Source: Cedecea neteri (GTDB lineage Bacteria > Pseudomonadota > Gammaproteobacteria > Enterobacterales > Enterobacteriaceae). Taken from it: 64,000 nt of DNA. The DNA lies in NCBI RefSeq assembly GCF_000758305.1, contig NZ_CP009458.1:992001-1056000 (forward strand), in the 5' to 3' direction. The notes under the pieces were generated by a model. That model had not been told where the DNA came from, did no database searches, and saw only the letters and a list, made by a program, of their open reading frames with translations. Positions 1 through 9,135 of the stretch are shown here, in pieces. Every line of letters begins with the position of its first letter. Positions within the stretch are counted from its first letter, which is position 1. The position numbers and the translations under genes are program-made.

Positions 1-71
1 GTCATTTGACGGCGGGTACGGTGATTCAGTATCGCGGAGCGATTATCCCGCGGGAAGCGATGCCCAAATAA
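1..71 (+). CDS. kdgK: 2-dehydro-3-deoxygluconokinase KdgK, C-terminal end (partial)
   Basis: Only the last 22 codons lie in the window, ending ...REAMPK and TAA at 69-71. The reading frame is continuous from the window edge. The tail resembles the end of KdgK, the PfkB-family kinase that phosphorylates 2-keto-3-deoxygluconate in hexuronate breakdown. Position supports this: in E. coli kdgK is the convergent neighbour of yhjJ, as here. The fragment is too short for motif analysis, so the call rests mainly on context. Confidence 0.7.
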   Translation, partial: HLTAGTVIQYRGAIIPREAMPK

Positions 72-76
72 GTGGA

Positions 77-212
77 CCCTCACCCTAACCCTCTCCCTGG
101 AAGGGAGAGGGGATAAAAAGAAAACACCTGACGAATCCCCCTCGCGCTAAAGGAGTGGGGACGAAAAGAAAACGCCTTCACGAATTCCCCCTCTCCCCTA
201 TGGGGAGAGGGG
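77..212. repeat. Cluster of GGGAGAGGG palindromic (REP-like) units
   Basis: Three hairpin-forming units sit in the kdgK-yhjJ convergent gap. Unit 1 (77-112) has CCCTCACCCTAACC followed by CTCTCCC...GGGAGAGG. Unit 2 (137-160) is degenerate. Unit 3 (188-212) is a perfect 11-bp stem, CCCCTCTCCCC/GGGGAGAGGGG, with a 3-nt loop. Units are linked by near-identical spacers containing AAAAGAAAAC and ACGAAT, so part of the cluster looks tandemly duplicated. The same family recurs at 31738-31828 and 35831-35852. It may also terminate both convergent genes. Confidence 0.8.
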
Positions 213-223
213 CAATCCCACCA

Positions 224-1708
224 CTAAGAAGCCGGTGGAATATCCGAAACATCCTGCTTAGGATCGTCGGTCGCAGGCGGCACAGCGGCCGGCACCATCA
301 CCTTATCCCACGTCTCTTTCAGCTCTTTCATGTTGTACTCAGGCTCGCCTTTAGGCTGCAACAGCACCATCGACATATCCTGAGACAGCTGCTGGCGCAG
401 GTCCTGGTTGAGCATTGAGACGGTCAGGCTGTCGAGGAAGTCCTGGCGCAGCTTCTGGTACTGCTCTGGCGCTATATCAACCACCTGGTTTTGCAGCGAA
501 CGCAAGCGCTGGCCGATCAGTACATCGGTGTTGGTGCGCGCGTAGGTGGCAAACAGCTTCGTCAGCTCATTCTTTTTCTGCGCGATCAGCGCGTCGAATT
601 CTTCCTGAGACAGCCCTTTATCGCGTACTCGCAGCAGTTCACGCCCAACGCTGGTAAGGCTGGCGTTCAGTTTATCGTTCGGGGATTCAATATTGATCCC
701 GCACTGGGCGCGCAGATAAAGCACGCGGCAGTCAAAGCTCAGATTGAGATCTTTAACGCCGTTTTTGCTCAGGCTTTGCTGCACATTCCAGAACAGCGCT
801 TCACGGGCCAGATCGGCACGCCAGTAGCGCAGCAGCGCCGCGGATTCACGAATCGGCTGCCAGGTGTTATCCCACATCAGGGACAACCTGTCCTGGCGCA
901 CGCTGTCGGTCATCAGGCTCACCGGCTCAGGGTTAAGCGGGGAAAGCGTTGGCACAGGTGCAGGGGTATCACGCTTACCTTTCAGCTCGCCGAAGGTCTT
1001 GTTGATTTGCTCCGCCACGCTGCGGCTATCCACGTTGCCGACCACAATTAGGGTCATCGCATCCGGGGTGTACCACTTGTCGTAAAACGCTTTCAACTGC
1101 GCGGCATCTACAGGGCGCTTGAGATTCTCAGCGGGATCGTGGCCAAGCAGCGTGGAACCTTTCAGACGGTAGCGCCACCAGCTGTCTTTGGTATTCATCG
1201 GCCAGGTCGCAACCATATCCGGCACATGCAGTGCCGCAGTCACTGTTGCCGGCGTCACGTCCAACGACCCGATATTGGTCGACATAAATGCCAGCGCTTC
1301 TTTCAGCAAATCATTGCGGTTGTTAGGCAAGCTTAAGTTAAACAGCGTGAAGTCATAGGAGACGATAGCCGGAGGAAGTGGACGCTCCGGGTCGCTGCTT
1401 TGGTGCCATAACGAACGCGCCTGGCTCGTCGGCAGACCGCCGGTCTGCGTCAGCAGCATGCGCGGTAAAAAGTGGCTGTAACCGCTTTGCTGGGCGGTTT
1501 CGGTGAGCGAACCGTTGTTCACCATCAGGCGAATTTCAACGCGATCGCTTGGGCGCTGAGGGGTGGCCAAAACCTGCCACTGGAAGCCGTTAGAGAGCGT
1601 TCCCTGTTGCCAGGCCGGGTCCGGCTGGAGCGCTTCTGCCTGCACGTTGCCGGCCGTTGCGGCTAATAGCAACCCGCCAGCTAAAAGTCGAATCTTGGTG
1701 CCCTGCAT
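224..1708 (-). CDS. yhjJ: Periplasmic M16-family peptidase-like protein YhjJ
   Basis: 494 aa, close to E. coli YhjJ (about 498 aa). The start is the ATG at 1706-1708 (MQGTKIRLL), which gives a clean signal peptide ending near VQA; an upstream in-frame ATG would add six residues. The protein has insulinase/pitrilysin (M16) domain architecture with the second domain around residues 190-370. The zinc motif HxxEH is not preserved: the equivalent stretch reads SHFLPR, so the protein is probably not an active metallopeptidase. Function is unknown. It lies downstream of dctA on the same strand after a 273-bp gap holding a hairpin, so it is probably transcribed separately. Confidence 0.9.
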   Translation of the reverse strand: MQGTKIRLLAGGLLLAATAGNVQAEALQPDPAWQQGTLSNGFQWQVLATPQRPSDRVEIRLMVNNGSLTETAQQSGYSHFLPRMLLTQTGGLPTSQARSLWHQSSDPERPLPPAIVSYDFTLFNLSLPNNRNDLLKEALAFMSTNIGSLDVTPATVTAALHVPDMVATWPMNTKDSWWRYRLKGSTLLGHDPAENLKRPVDAAQLKAFYDKWYTPDAMTLIVVGNVDSRSVAEQINKTFGELKGKRDTPAPVPTLSPLNPEPVSLMTDSVRQDRLSLMWDNTWQPIRESAALLRYWRADLAREALFWNVQQSLSKNGVKDLNLSFDCRVLYLRAQCGINIESPNDKLNASLTSVGRELLRVRDKGLSQEEFDALIAQKKNELTKLFATYARTNTDVLIGQRLRSLQNQVVDIAPEQYQKLRQDFLDSLTVSMLNQDLRQQLSQDMSMVLLQPKGEPEYNMKELKETWDKVMVPAAVPPATDDPKQDVSDIPPAS

Positions 1709-1941
1709 GTGAACCCCTAAAAACAATCCTGGTTAAAAGTAGCACATCGGCGCGGCATTCGACGTCCGCAGACCGACATAGGTGACGTTTCACCAATCCG
1801 TTTGACCGCATTTCTGCGAAAACGTCACGTAAGAAAGTGAAAAATAGAGAATAAAGACCCTAAATAATTCGAGCTGCAGGTAGGCGGTAATTAACACACC
1901 AGCAAGAAGTATGACGGGTATTAGGGGGATTATGCAGAGTC

Positions 1942-1970
1942 GCCCACAGCGAGGGCAAGTCGCTGCGGGC
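1942..1970 (-). terminator. Strong hairpin downstream of dctA
   Basis: On the minus strand GCCCGCAGCGA pairs with TCGCTGTGGGC (one G-U pair) around a 7-nt loop, 11 bp past the dctA stop. There is no clear U-tract, so it may stabilise the mRNA 3' end instead of acting as an intrinsic terminator. The rest of the dctA-yhjJ gap shows nothing else that could be assigned. Confidence 0.45.
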
Positions 1971-1981
1971 AATTGGTCGGA

Positions 1982-3268
1982 TTAGTGGGAGACTTCGGTC
2001 ACTTTTTTGTCAGATTTTGGATTATCCAGCTGCTGATGAAGTTGCTTTTCATCCAGTTGCTTAACCCATTTCGCGACAACAACGGTCGCCACGCCGTTGC
2101 CGACCAGGTTGGTCAGCGCGCGCGCTTCGGACATGAAGCGGTCGATACCCAGAATCAGCGCCAGACCCGCAACCGGCAGATGGCCTACCGCAGAAATGGT
2201 TGCCGCCAGCACGATAAATCCGCTTCCCGTCACGCCCGCCGCCCCTTTAGAGGAGAGCAGCAGCACAACCAGCAGCGTGATCTGATGGAAGATATCCATG
2301 TGGCTGTTGGTCGCCTGGGCGATAAACACCGCAGCCATGGTCAGGTAAATCGAGGTGCCGTCCAGGTTGAAGGAGTAACCGGTTGGAATCACCAGGCCCA
2401 CAACGGATTTACGGCAGCCCAGTTTTTCCATCTTATCGAGCATACGCGGCAGAACGGACTCGGAAGAGGATGTCCCCAGCACAATCAGCAGTTCTTCTTT
2501 GATGTAGCGGATGAACTTGAAGATGCTGAAGCCGGTGGCACGGGCGATGGAACCCAACACCAAAATCACAAACAGCAGACAGGTAATGTAGAAGCAGACG
2601 ATCAACTGGCCCAGCTGCACCAGAGAACCTACGCCATACTTACCGATGGTGAACGCCATGGCCCCAAACGCCCCGATAGGTGCCAGACGCATGATCATGT
2701 TGATGATGCCGAAAATCACCTGAGAGAAGCTTTCGATGACGTTAAAGATCATCTGACCTTTGTGGCCCAGGCGATGCAGCGCAAAGCCAAACAGGACGGC
2801 AAACAGCAGCACCTGCAGAATGTTACCGCTGGCAAACGCGCCAATCACGCTGCCTGGGATCACGTCCAGCAAGAAGGCAATAACGCCCTGCTGCTGAGCT
2901 TGTTCAGCGTAAACCGCTACCGCTTTGGCATCCAGCGTCGCCGGATCCACGTTCATGCCAGCGCCAGGCTGCAGTACGTTAACCACAACCAGCCCGATAA
3001 TCAGCGCAATCGTGCTGACAATTTCAAAATAAAGTAACGCTACCGCGCCGGTACGGCCCACGGCTTTCATGCTTTCCATGCCTGCGATCCCGGTCACCAC
3101 GGTACAGAAGATGACGGGCGCAATAATCATTTTAATCAGTTTGACGAACGCGTCGCCAAACGGTTTCATTTGGGCACCCAATTCCGGGTAAAAGTGACCC
3201 AGCAAAATACCGATGGCAATTGCGGTCAGCACCTGAAAATACAGACTTTTGAAGAGTGAGGTTTTCAT
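1982..3268 (-). CDS. dctA: C4-dicarboxylate:cation symporter DctA
   Basis: 428 aa, the same length as E. coli DctA, with near-continuous identity by eye. It belongs to the DAACS/SLC1 family (inner-membrane Na+ or H+ coupled uptake of succinate, fumarate, malate and aspartate under aerobic conditions). The serine-rich re-entrant loop GTSSSES and the substrate/cation-binding segment FNLDGTSIY are present, as is the C-terminal LTNLVGNGVA helix. The start is the ATG at 3266-3268 (MKTSLFKSL). An in-frame upstream extension of 21 codons is not typical of the family. The upstream gap to pdeK (3269-3449) should hold its promoter. In E. coli DctA expression depends on CRP and DcuSR. Confidence 0.97.
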   Translation of the reverse strand: MKTSLFKSLYFQVLTAIAIGILLGHFYPELGAQMKPFGDAFVKLIKMIIAPVIFCTVVTGIAGMESMKAVGRTGAVALLYFEIVSTIALIIGLVVVNVLQPGAGMNVDPATLDAKAVAVYAEQAQQQGVIAFLLDVIPGSVIGAFASGNILQVLLFAVLFGFALHRLGHKGQMIFNVIESFSQVIFGIINMIMRLAPIGAFGAMAFTIGKYGVGSLVQLGQLIVCFYITCLLFVILVLGSIARATGFSIFKFIRYIKEELLIVLGTSSSESVLPRMLDKMEKLGCRKSVVGLVIPTGYSFNLDGTSIYLTMAAVFIAQATNSHMDIFHQITLLVVLLLSSKGAAGVTGSGFIVLAATISAVGHLPVAGLALILGIDRFMSEARALTNLVGNGVATVVVAKWVKQLDEKQLHQQLDNPKSDKKVTEVSH

Positions 3269-3449
3269 TAGAGTATCCTTGGACGGAGAGTAACCGCAGC
3301 CCCGGCTCAGGAACCGGTATGACTGCGGCACTCAACATATCACCCTAAAAAAAACGCAGAAGTGGCGTGGATCGATTTTGTTAACGACATTGTTAAAAAC
3401 TTGAACTGAACCGATCCAGCTCGTAACATTTGTAACTATTGTTTTTCAT

Positions 3450-5468
3450 TTACGCAGTAAGAAATTCACGTTCAAACTGCTCGAGGGTGTGTGCTTTGGC
3501 ATACAGGAAGCCCTGGGCGTAGATAACGCCCTGCTGCACTAACCACTCACGCTGGGCTTCTCGCTCTACGCCTTCCGCGACGACTTTCAGATCAAGCGCT
3601 TTGGCCATCGCGATAATCACGCCCACCATCGCGTTATCTTCCGGCAGCCCTTCGATAAAGCTTTTATCTATTTTCAACACGTCAATCGGCAGCGCTTTCA
3701 TATGATGCAGGTGATGAAGGCTGGCGTAGCCCATGCCAAAATCATCCAGCGCGATGCGCACCCCGGCCTGACGAAGCGGCCGCAGAATATTGACCGCCGC
3801 CTGCGGATCTTCAATGCGGCGGCTTTCGGTCACTTCAAGAATCAGCGTGCCGGGCTGGATTCTGTAACGCCCAAGTAACTCTAACAGTGAAGGCACCATG
3901 GCTTCATGCAGCAACTGGAGCGCGGAAAGGTTGACGCACAGCGGCAGCGTAATCCCCCGGCTTTGCCAGGCTGACAGGGTGCGGCAGGACTCCTCGAGGA
4001 TCCAGTTACCAACGGTAATCATCAGCCCGCAGGCTTCGATGCGCTCAATCAACCCTTCAGGCAGACTCCAACTACCATCATGCTGGCGCTGGCGCAGCAG
4101 GACTTCGGCGCTGACCACGCTTCCATCACGCATATCCACCTGCGGTTGCAGCCAGACGGCAAAATGATGCCTCTCAAGCGCGTTCAAAATATCGTGCTCT
4201 TCGGTCAGGCGGCGCTGGGCTTTTTCCATTTGATCGGGGTCGAAGAACTGAATTTGGTTTTTCCCGAAGCGGCGGGCCGCAAGCGTTGCCGAAGCCGCCC
4301 GACGATAAAGCTGCTCGGCATCAAGACCGCCCCTGAACATCGCTATGCCAATGCTGGCGGTCGGTTTCAACTGTAGCGCCTGGATGGGCAAACGAGCGTT
4401 GAGCGTTTCCATGATTTTCTGTGCCAGCGTCATGGCATTCCACGGGTCGCTGACGCCATAGAGCAGCAGCCCAAAATCATTCTGGCTAAGCTGGGCCAGC
4501 ACCGCATTGGTCGGCAACACGGGTTTAATTTTCTCGACCAGCGTCAGCAGTAGCATCTCGCGCTGTTCTTCATTCAGCACGCCGGCCGCATCCTGCAGCG
4601 TTTCGCTGCCGATCAGTATTAATGCGCCGTGCTTATCGTTCCCCACCATCTGTTCAATCAGCGCCATCAGCAGCGCCTTATTCGGCAGCTCAGAGACCGG
4701 ATTGTGGGTGCTCAACGAATTCATTTGCTGCTGAAGACGCTGGGTAACCTGTTGATTGCGGTTATAGCTGCGCACCAGCATGCCAATCTCATCGTCATGA
4801 TGCAGCGGCGGCAGCGTAAGCTGATGCTCGCCCGCTTGTTGAGGATTAAGGCCATCCAGCTCGCGGCTAATTTTACGGATCGGATGCACCACCAGCCGGT
4901 TAATGCACCAGCTGATCGCCACGGTCAAAATCAGCGCCAGCAGCAAATAGGTAGTCAGCAGAGTGGAAATCGTGCTGACGATAATGCGGTACATACGCCA
5001 GGAATCCGCCTGTAGCACCAGATAAGCCAGCGGCTGCGGGTTTGCCGGGCGTTCGAGAGAATAAAGCGGCAGGGAAATCTGCACCGGCAGCTCAAACACG
5101 CGGGTGATGAGCATCGGGATTTGGTGCTCCGGCATAAAGCTAATGCGAAGCGCCTGGAACTGGTTTGGCAGCACGACGTCGGCTCGACTGATGATGCCCG
5201 AGGGTTGGATCTGATGAAGAATGGCCTCGGCCTGCGGAATGTCAGCCCGCAAAATGGCCTCAGACAGCGGAAGACGCACGGAGTGGGCGATTTTCTCCAT
5301 TTGCGTGGCGGTGTCGTAGCGATTTTGCTGCACAAAATGGAACAGCTGAATGACGATAAAAATAAAAATAAACGCCAGGGCCACGGCTGACACCATAGCC
5401 ATCTGTTTTATCGTTAGGGAACGACTGACTCGCAAACTGACTCTCCGCTTTTGCTTAACCTGTGCCAC
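3450..5468 (-). CDS. pdeK: c-di-GMP phosphodiesterase PdeK (YhjK), degenerate GGDEF + EAL
   Basis: 672 aa inner-membrane protein starting with GTG at 5466-5468, followed by AQVKQKRRV as in E. coli. TM helices lie at about 22-44 and 165-190 and flank a periplasmic sensor region. A HAMP-like segment follows, then a GGDEF domain whose signature is replaced by SQNDF (328-332), so it cannot be a normal cyclase. The C-terminal EAL domain keeps catalytic elements: EVLLR (455-459), NLSALQL, EVTES, DDFGMG (575-580), KIDKSF (599-604) and AEGVE (631-635). It probably hydrolyses c-di-GMP. Its place beside bcs suggests a brake on cellulose synthesis (inference). Confidence 0.93.
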   Translation of the reverse strand: MAQVKQKRRVSLRVSRSLTIKQMAMVSAVALAFIFIFIVIQLFHFVQQNRYDTATQMEKIAHSVRLPLSEAILRADIPQAEAILHQIQPSGIISRADVVLPNQFQALRISFMPEHQIPMLITRVFELPVQISLPLYSLERPANPQPLAYLVLQADSWRMYRIIVSTISTLLTTYLLLALILTVAISWCINRLVVHPIRKISRELDGLNPQQAGEHQLTLPPLHHDDEIGMLVRSYNRNQQVTQRLQQQMNSLSTHNPVSELPNKALLMALIEQMVGNDKHGALILIGSETLQDAAGVLNEEQREMLLLTLVEKIKPVLPTNAVLAQLSQNDFGLLLYGVSDPWNAMTLAQKIMETLNARLPIQALQLKPTASIGIAMFRGGLDAEQLYRRAASATLAARRFGKNQIQFFDPDQMEKAQRRLTEEHDILNALERHHFAVWLQPQVDMRDGSVVSAEVLLRQRQHDGSWSLPEGLIERIEACGLMITVGNWILEESCRTLSAWQSRGITLPLCVNLSALQLLHEAMVPSLLELLGRYRIQPGTLILEVTESRRIEDPQAAVNILRPLRQAGVRIALDDFGMGYASLHHLHHMKALPIDVLKIDKSFIEGLPEDNAMVGVIIAMAKALDLKVVAEGVEREAQREWLVQQGVIYAQGFLYAKAHTLEQFEREFLTA

Positions 5469-5599
5469 GCCCGGCCTCAGGATATTCTTACGCCCGCAGA
5501 GTATACTGCATTGCCACCCTTTTTAATCCTCGCCCCAGGAGAATCGGGTAATTCTGCTTTTATGGGCAAATTTGCGCCGAATCCTGAGCGAAAAGTCGC

Positions 5600-5623
5600 A
5601 AACGGCGGGTTAACCCGCCGTTT
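5600..5623 (-). terminator. Terminator-like perfect palindrome after bcsC
   Basis: AAACGGCGGG-TTAA-CCCGCCGTTT is a perfect inverted repeat 15 bp past the bcsC stop, with A/T-rich ends on both strands. It most likely ends the bcsRQABZC transcript and separates it from pdeK. Confidence 0.75.
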
Positions 5624-5637
5624 TACATCACACCTAA

Positions 5638-8600
5638 TCAGAAGTCTGCGTAAGGCACCAGCGGCTGAGGCGGCATGTCCATATCGCCCTGCCAGCCCGC
5701 CATGGAATAGCGCACGAAAATCAGCGCGTGGCTTGGGGTGTAGTCCTTGGCCTGCTGAATATCAATCCCGGCGCCAATTGACCAGTGCGAACTGATCCGT
5801 CGTTCTACCAGCGCTCTGGCCGTATAACCGAAGCCGTTACTGCTGCTGGCCGAGGTAGGCTCGTTGCGATCCGGGTAGGCATGGAGATCTTCCGGGTAGG
5901 GGTTAGTGTCATTTGGCACGAGGTTACGCAGCGGATAGCGCTGGCCCGCATTGCTGTGAGAGTAAGACCAGGAGCCGGAAGCACCCAGTTCCCAGGACCA
6001 GTTCTCGGTACGTTTACGCCAGATAACCGGCACGGCAAACGACACATATTTTTGCGGGCTGTAATACCCCCCCTGGCCGAGGAAGTAATCGCTGAGGTCT
6101 TTTTGGTAATGCCAGACCATGTTGGTGAGGCCCACGGTTAGCCGCTGGTTATTCTCGTTAATCAGCTTGTAGTAGTAGCCCGTCATCCAGCGCACGCGCC
6201 AGTTATCGGCCACGTTTTTACCGGTCAGCGTGTCTGCGCTCAGGCTGGACCAGACGCCGTTGGCTTCACCCTTGTCGTAGCTCAGGCTGACACCGCCACC
6301 GGTCGCGCGAACACCACCCCACACGGTATTGGTATTAGGATCCCGCTGCCCGCCGAAGGAGAGCAGCGAGCTGGAGATAGGCCGACGATGTGCATTGACG
6401 GTGTAGCCAATCGGCCCGAGGTCGTTGCTATAGCTCACCCCGCCGACAACATCCACGACGTCAAAGCCCAGCGGCGTGGTGCCAATATCCGTCTGCCAGG
6501 TATTGTTTTTCCAGCCAACGGCCAGGCTTGCGCCGTTGCCACTCTGTTTTCTGTTGCCGAAGCAGTTGTGCTCCGCACAGGTGCCCCAACGCTCGTTGTA
6601 GCCTCCCCCGTTATCTTTGAACGAGCCCGCATCCATATTCACCATATCGGTACGGAACCACATCCGCCCGTCGCTGAGCGGAGCGTCCACCTGCAGCATA
6701 GTGGTATGCGCTTTCAGATCGGAGTAACCCGGCGTCCCGCTTGAACCCCAGTATTCGTGATCAAGCGTCACGTTCACATCCTGCTGGCGATAAAGATCGG
6801 CGGCATCGCTGCGCACGCCCCGCTTCAGCCAGTCGTCTTTCTCATCGTTGCGGGTCAGGCGAGTGAAGGTGTCGTTATCCTGCGGGCGCTGCCGGGTAAT
6901 CCCCGAGGAAATCATCGCGTCTTTGTAAGTCTCCAACGCCTGCTGCGGCTGGCCGCTGGCGGCCTGGAAACGCGCGGCATCACGCATCACCAGCGCGCTT
7001 TCCATCGACGGTGGCTGGCTTTTCGCCGCAACCAGAATCGGCGTGTAGGTTTGCGCGGCTTTCTCGTTATCGCCCAGGGCAGCCCAGGCGTTGGCGACGC
7101 GGCGTTGAGTATTGATGGATGGTGTTTCACCCGCAGGTGCTTGCTGCAGCTTCGCCAGCAGATCGCGGGCCTGAGGTTTGTCCCCCTCGGCAATCAGCAC
7201 TTCGGTTAAGCCTAACAGCGCATCTTCGTTACCCGGTGAACGCTGCAGGACTTTCTGGTATTGCGATTTCGCCGTAGTACGGTCACCGCGTTCGGCAGCC
7301 CAGTCGGCCAGCGTTAAGTCCACGCGGTCGGACGGCGTCTGCTGCTGAAGCAGCGCGATGGCATCTTTTTCTTTGCCGCTGTCCCGCAGCCGGTTAGCCG
7401 TTTGCATTACTTCGTTAAACTGCAGTCTGTCTGCAAGCTCATGAATGTTGTCAGTCCACTGCGCTTTGGGCAGCGTATTGAGGTGGCTTAGCGCCGCCGC
7501 ATCATGGTTATTGCCTGAGAGATAAAGACCGTAAGCGAAGACCTGCTCCGGATCGCCCGGCTTACGCTGGGCAAGACCGCGCATCAGACCGTCTGCCTCG
7601 CCGTGTTTTCCGGCGGCATAGAGATCGTTCGACAGGCGGTAGGTGATCCACACGCTGTCCGGGTCAAGCTTGAGCCGCTGGCGCTGGATCTCTGCCGCTT
7701 TTGCCCACTGGCCCTGGCTTTCCAGCGCAGCAGCCTGCTGCTCCAGACGCTCACCGGCCAGGCTACGTTCAATATCATCAATACTTTTGCGTTGGCTGAC
7801 AGAAAGACTCTGAATATACGCTGCTGCGCGCTCTGGCGACTGGCGGCGATAGACGTTCGCCAGCCCGCGAATCGCGTTGCTGTTGCCGCGATCCATGCGC
7901 AGCGCTTGTTGATAATAACGCTCGGCGCTGGCGTCATCTTTTTTGGCCACGGCCACATCGCCAAAGCCCAGCACCGCGTAGCTGTCGGTATTGTCTACCC
8001 TTTGCGCCTGCTGGTACTTCTGCAGCGCGGCATCAGGATTATTGGCTTTGAGCTGAGCATCACCTTGTTCAATCAGCAGCCAGTAGCGGTTGGTTTTTAA
8101 CAAACTGTCCCACTTGCCCCGGTTATCGCTTTGCGGGTCCATCTGAATGGCTTTCTCGAACTGCTGTACCGCAAGGGCGCGTTTTCCCTGCTGAGAATAA
8201 GCCTGCCCCAGCGCACCGACTACTTCGCTGTCGTTTTGCTTCGAGCTTAACGCCTCTTTCAGCTGCGGAATGGCCTGGTTCCCACGCCCACCGCCCACGT
8301 CTTCCAGACCTTTAGCCCGGGCGAGGAAAGCCGGGTCAGACAGCTGTTTTTGCTGCTGCGCAAGCCTGTCACGGGCAGTGGCCACCGTATCGCCTTCAGT
8401 GAAGACATTAAGAAAACGCTGCAGGGCCGCGACGCTTTGCGGTCCTGTCGGTAAGTTGCTGATTTGGCCATACCATAAAGCCGCCGCGTCTTCCCGGCTA
8501 CCGTTGGATTTCGCCATTTGCTCAAGCACCTGATATGCCTCGGCGCTGCGGCCGTTGGCAAACATCAGCCGCGCCAGATTGCCACGCAGTTCGCCGTTCC

Positions 8601-9135
8601 CCGGCGCAGCGGCATCCAGCGCTTTCAGTTTATCGATCGCCTGGTTGGTGGTTGCCGGACGCTTCGCCATCAGCATCCAGTATTCCATCGCTAAATCCCC
8701 TTCAGGCGGATTGCCGTCAAACAGCTTTTCATAGGCGGCAATGGCCTGCTCGGTGTGCCCGCTGGCCGCTAATAACCGAGCTTCCTGCAGCTGCTGGCGG
8801 CCATCCGCGCCGGTCAGCATCAACGTGGCCTGAGCCTGTTTATACCCGGCGGAGCCGGGGGCCAGTTTTGCCAGACGCTCAAGCTGTGCTTTCGCCCCGG
8901 CGTTATCACCCTGGCGCAGCAGGTAGCGCATTCGGGCCGCAATCACGTCCGGATCGTCCGGCGCCATCAGCTCCAGCCTGGACAGCGACTGCCGCACGAT
9001 ATCCTCGCGTTTGCTGGCCTCGCCCATCCTCACTTGCTCCAGCAGTTGCTGCTGAGGCGTCAAGGCGGCCTGAGCCATCGGCATCAGCGCCATGCCCAAT
9101 GAGAGAGTGACTAAACTTAATGAGAACTTGCGCAT
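5638..9135 (-). CDS. bcsC: Cellulose export protein BcsC (periplasmic TPR scaffold and outer-membrane channel)
   Basis: 1165 aa (E. coli about 1157). A signal peptide ends near MAQA. A long TPR superhelix follows (to about residue 780; repeats such as DSYAVLGFGDVAVAKKDD). The final third is a beta-barrel rich in alternating aromatic residues and glycine, ending in Phe (VPYADF), a typical BAM recognition end. It carries the glucan across the periplasm and outer membrane. The ATG at 9133-9135 lies inside the end of bcsZ (19-bp overlap), which implies translational coupling. It is the last gene of the bcsRQABZC operon. Confidence 0.96.
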   Translation of the reverse strand: MRKFSLSLVTLSLGMALMPMAQAALTPQQQLLEQVRMGEASKREDIVRQSLSRLELMAPDDPDVIAARMRYLLRQGDNAGAKAQLERLAKLAPGSAGYKQAQATLMLTGADGRQQLQEARLLAASGHTEQAIAAYEKLFDGNPPEGDLAMEYWMLMAKRPATTNQAIDKLKALDAAAPGNGELRGNLARLMFANGRSAEAYQVLEQMAKSNGSREDAAALWYGQISNLPTGPQSVAALQRFLNVFTEGDTVATARDRLAQQQKQLSDPAFLARAKGLEDVGGGRGNQAIPQLKEALSSKQNDSEVVGALGQAYSQQGKRALAVQQFEKAIQMDPQSDNRGKWDSLLKTNRYWLLIEQGDAQLKANNPDAALQKYQQAQRVDNTDSYAVLGFGDVAVAKKDDASAERYYQQALRMDRGNSNAIRGLANVYRRQSPERAAAYIQSLSVSQRKSIDDIERSLAGERLEQQAAALESQGQWAKAAEIQRQRLKLDPDSVWITYRLSNDLYAAGKHGEADGLMRGLAQRKPGDPEQVFAYGLYLSGNNHDAAALSHLNTLPKAQWTDNIHELADRLQFNEVMQTANRLRDSGKEKDAIALLQQQTPSDRVDLTLADWAAERGDRTTAKSQYQKVLQRSPGNEDALLGLTEVLIAEGDKPQARDLLAKLQQAPAGETPSINTQRRVANAWAALGDNEKAAQTYTPILVAAKSQPPSMESALVMRDAARFQAASGQPQQALETYKDAMISSGITRQRPQDNDTFTRLTRNDEKDDWLKRGVRSDAADLYRQQDVNVTLDHEYWGSSGTPGYSDLKAHTTMLQVDAPLSDGRMWFRTDMVNMDAGSFKDNGGGYNERWGTCAEHNCFGNRKQSGNGASLAVGWKNNTWQTDIGTTPLGFDVVDVVGGVSYSNDLGPIGYTVNAHRRPISSSLLSFGGQRDPNTNTVWGGVRATGGGVSLSYDKGEANGVWSSLSADTLTGKNVADNWRVRWMTGYYYKLINENNQRLTVGLTNMVWHYQKDLSDYFLGQGGYYSPQKYVSFAVPVIWRKRTENWSWELGASGSWSYSHSNAGQRYPLRNLVPNDTNPYPEDLHAYPDRNEPTSASSSNGFGYTARALVERRISSHWSIGAGIDIQQAKDYTPSHALIFVRYSMAGWQGDMDMPPQPLVPYADF

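Noticed and set aside
1973..3037. 354-codon plus-strand frame opposite dctA
   Set aside because: Antisense artefact; dctA is conserved at full length.
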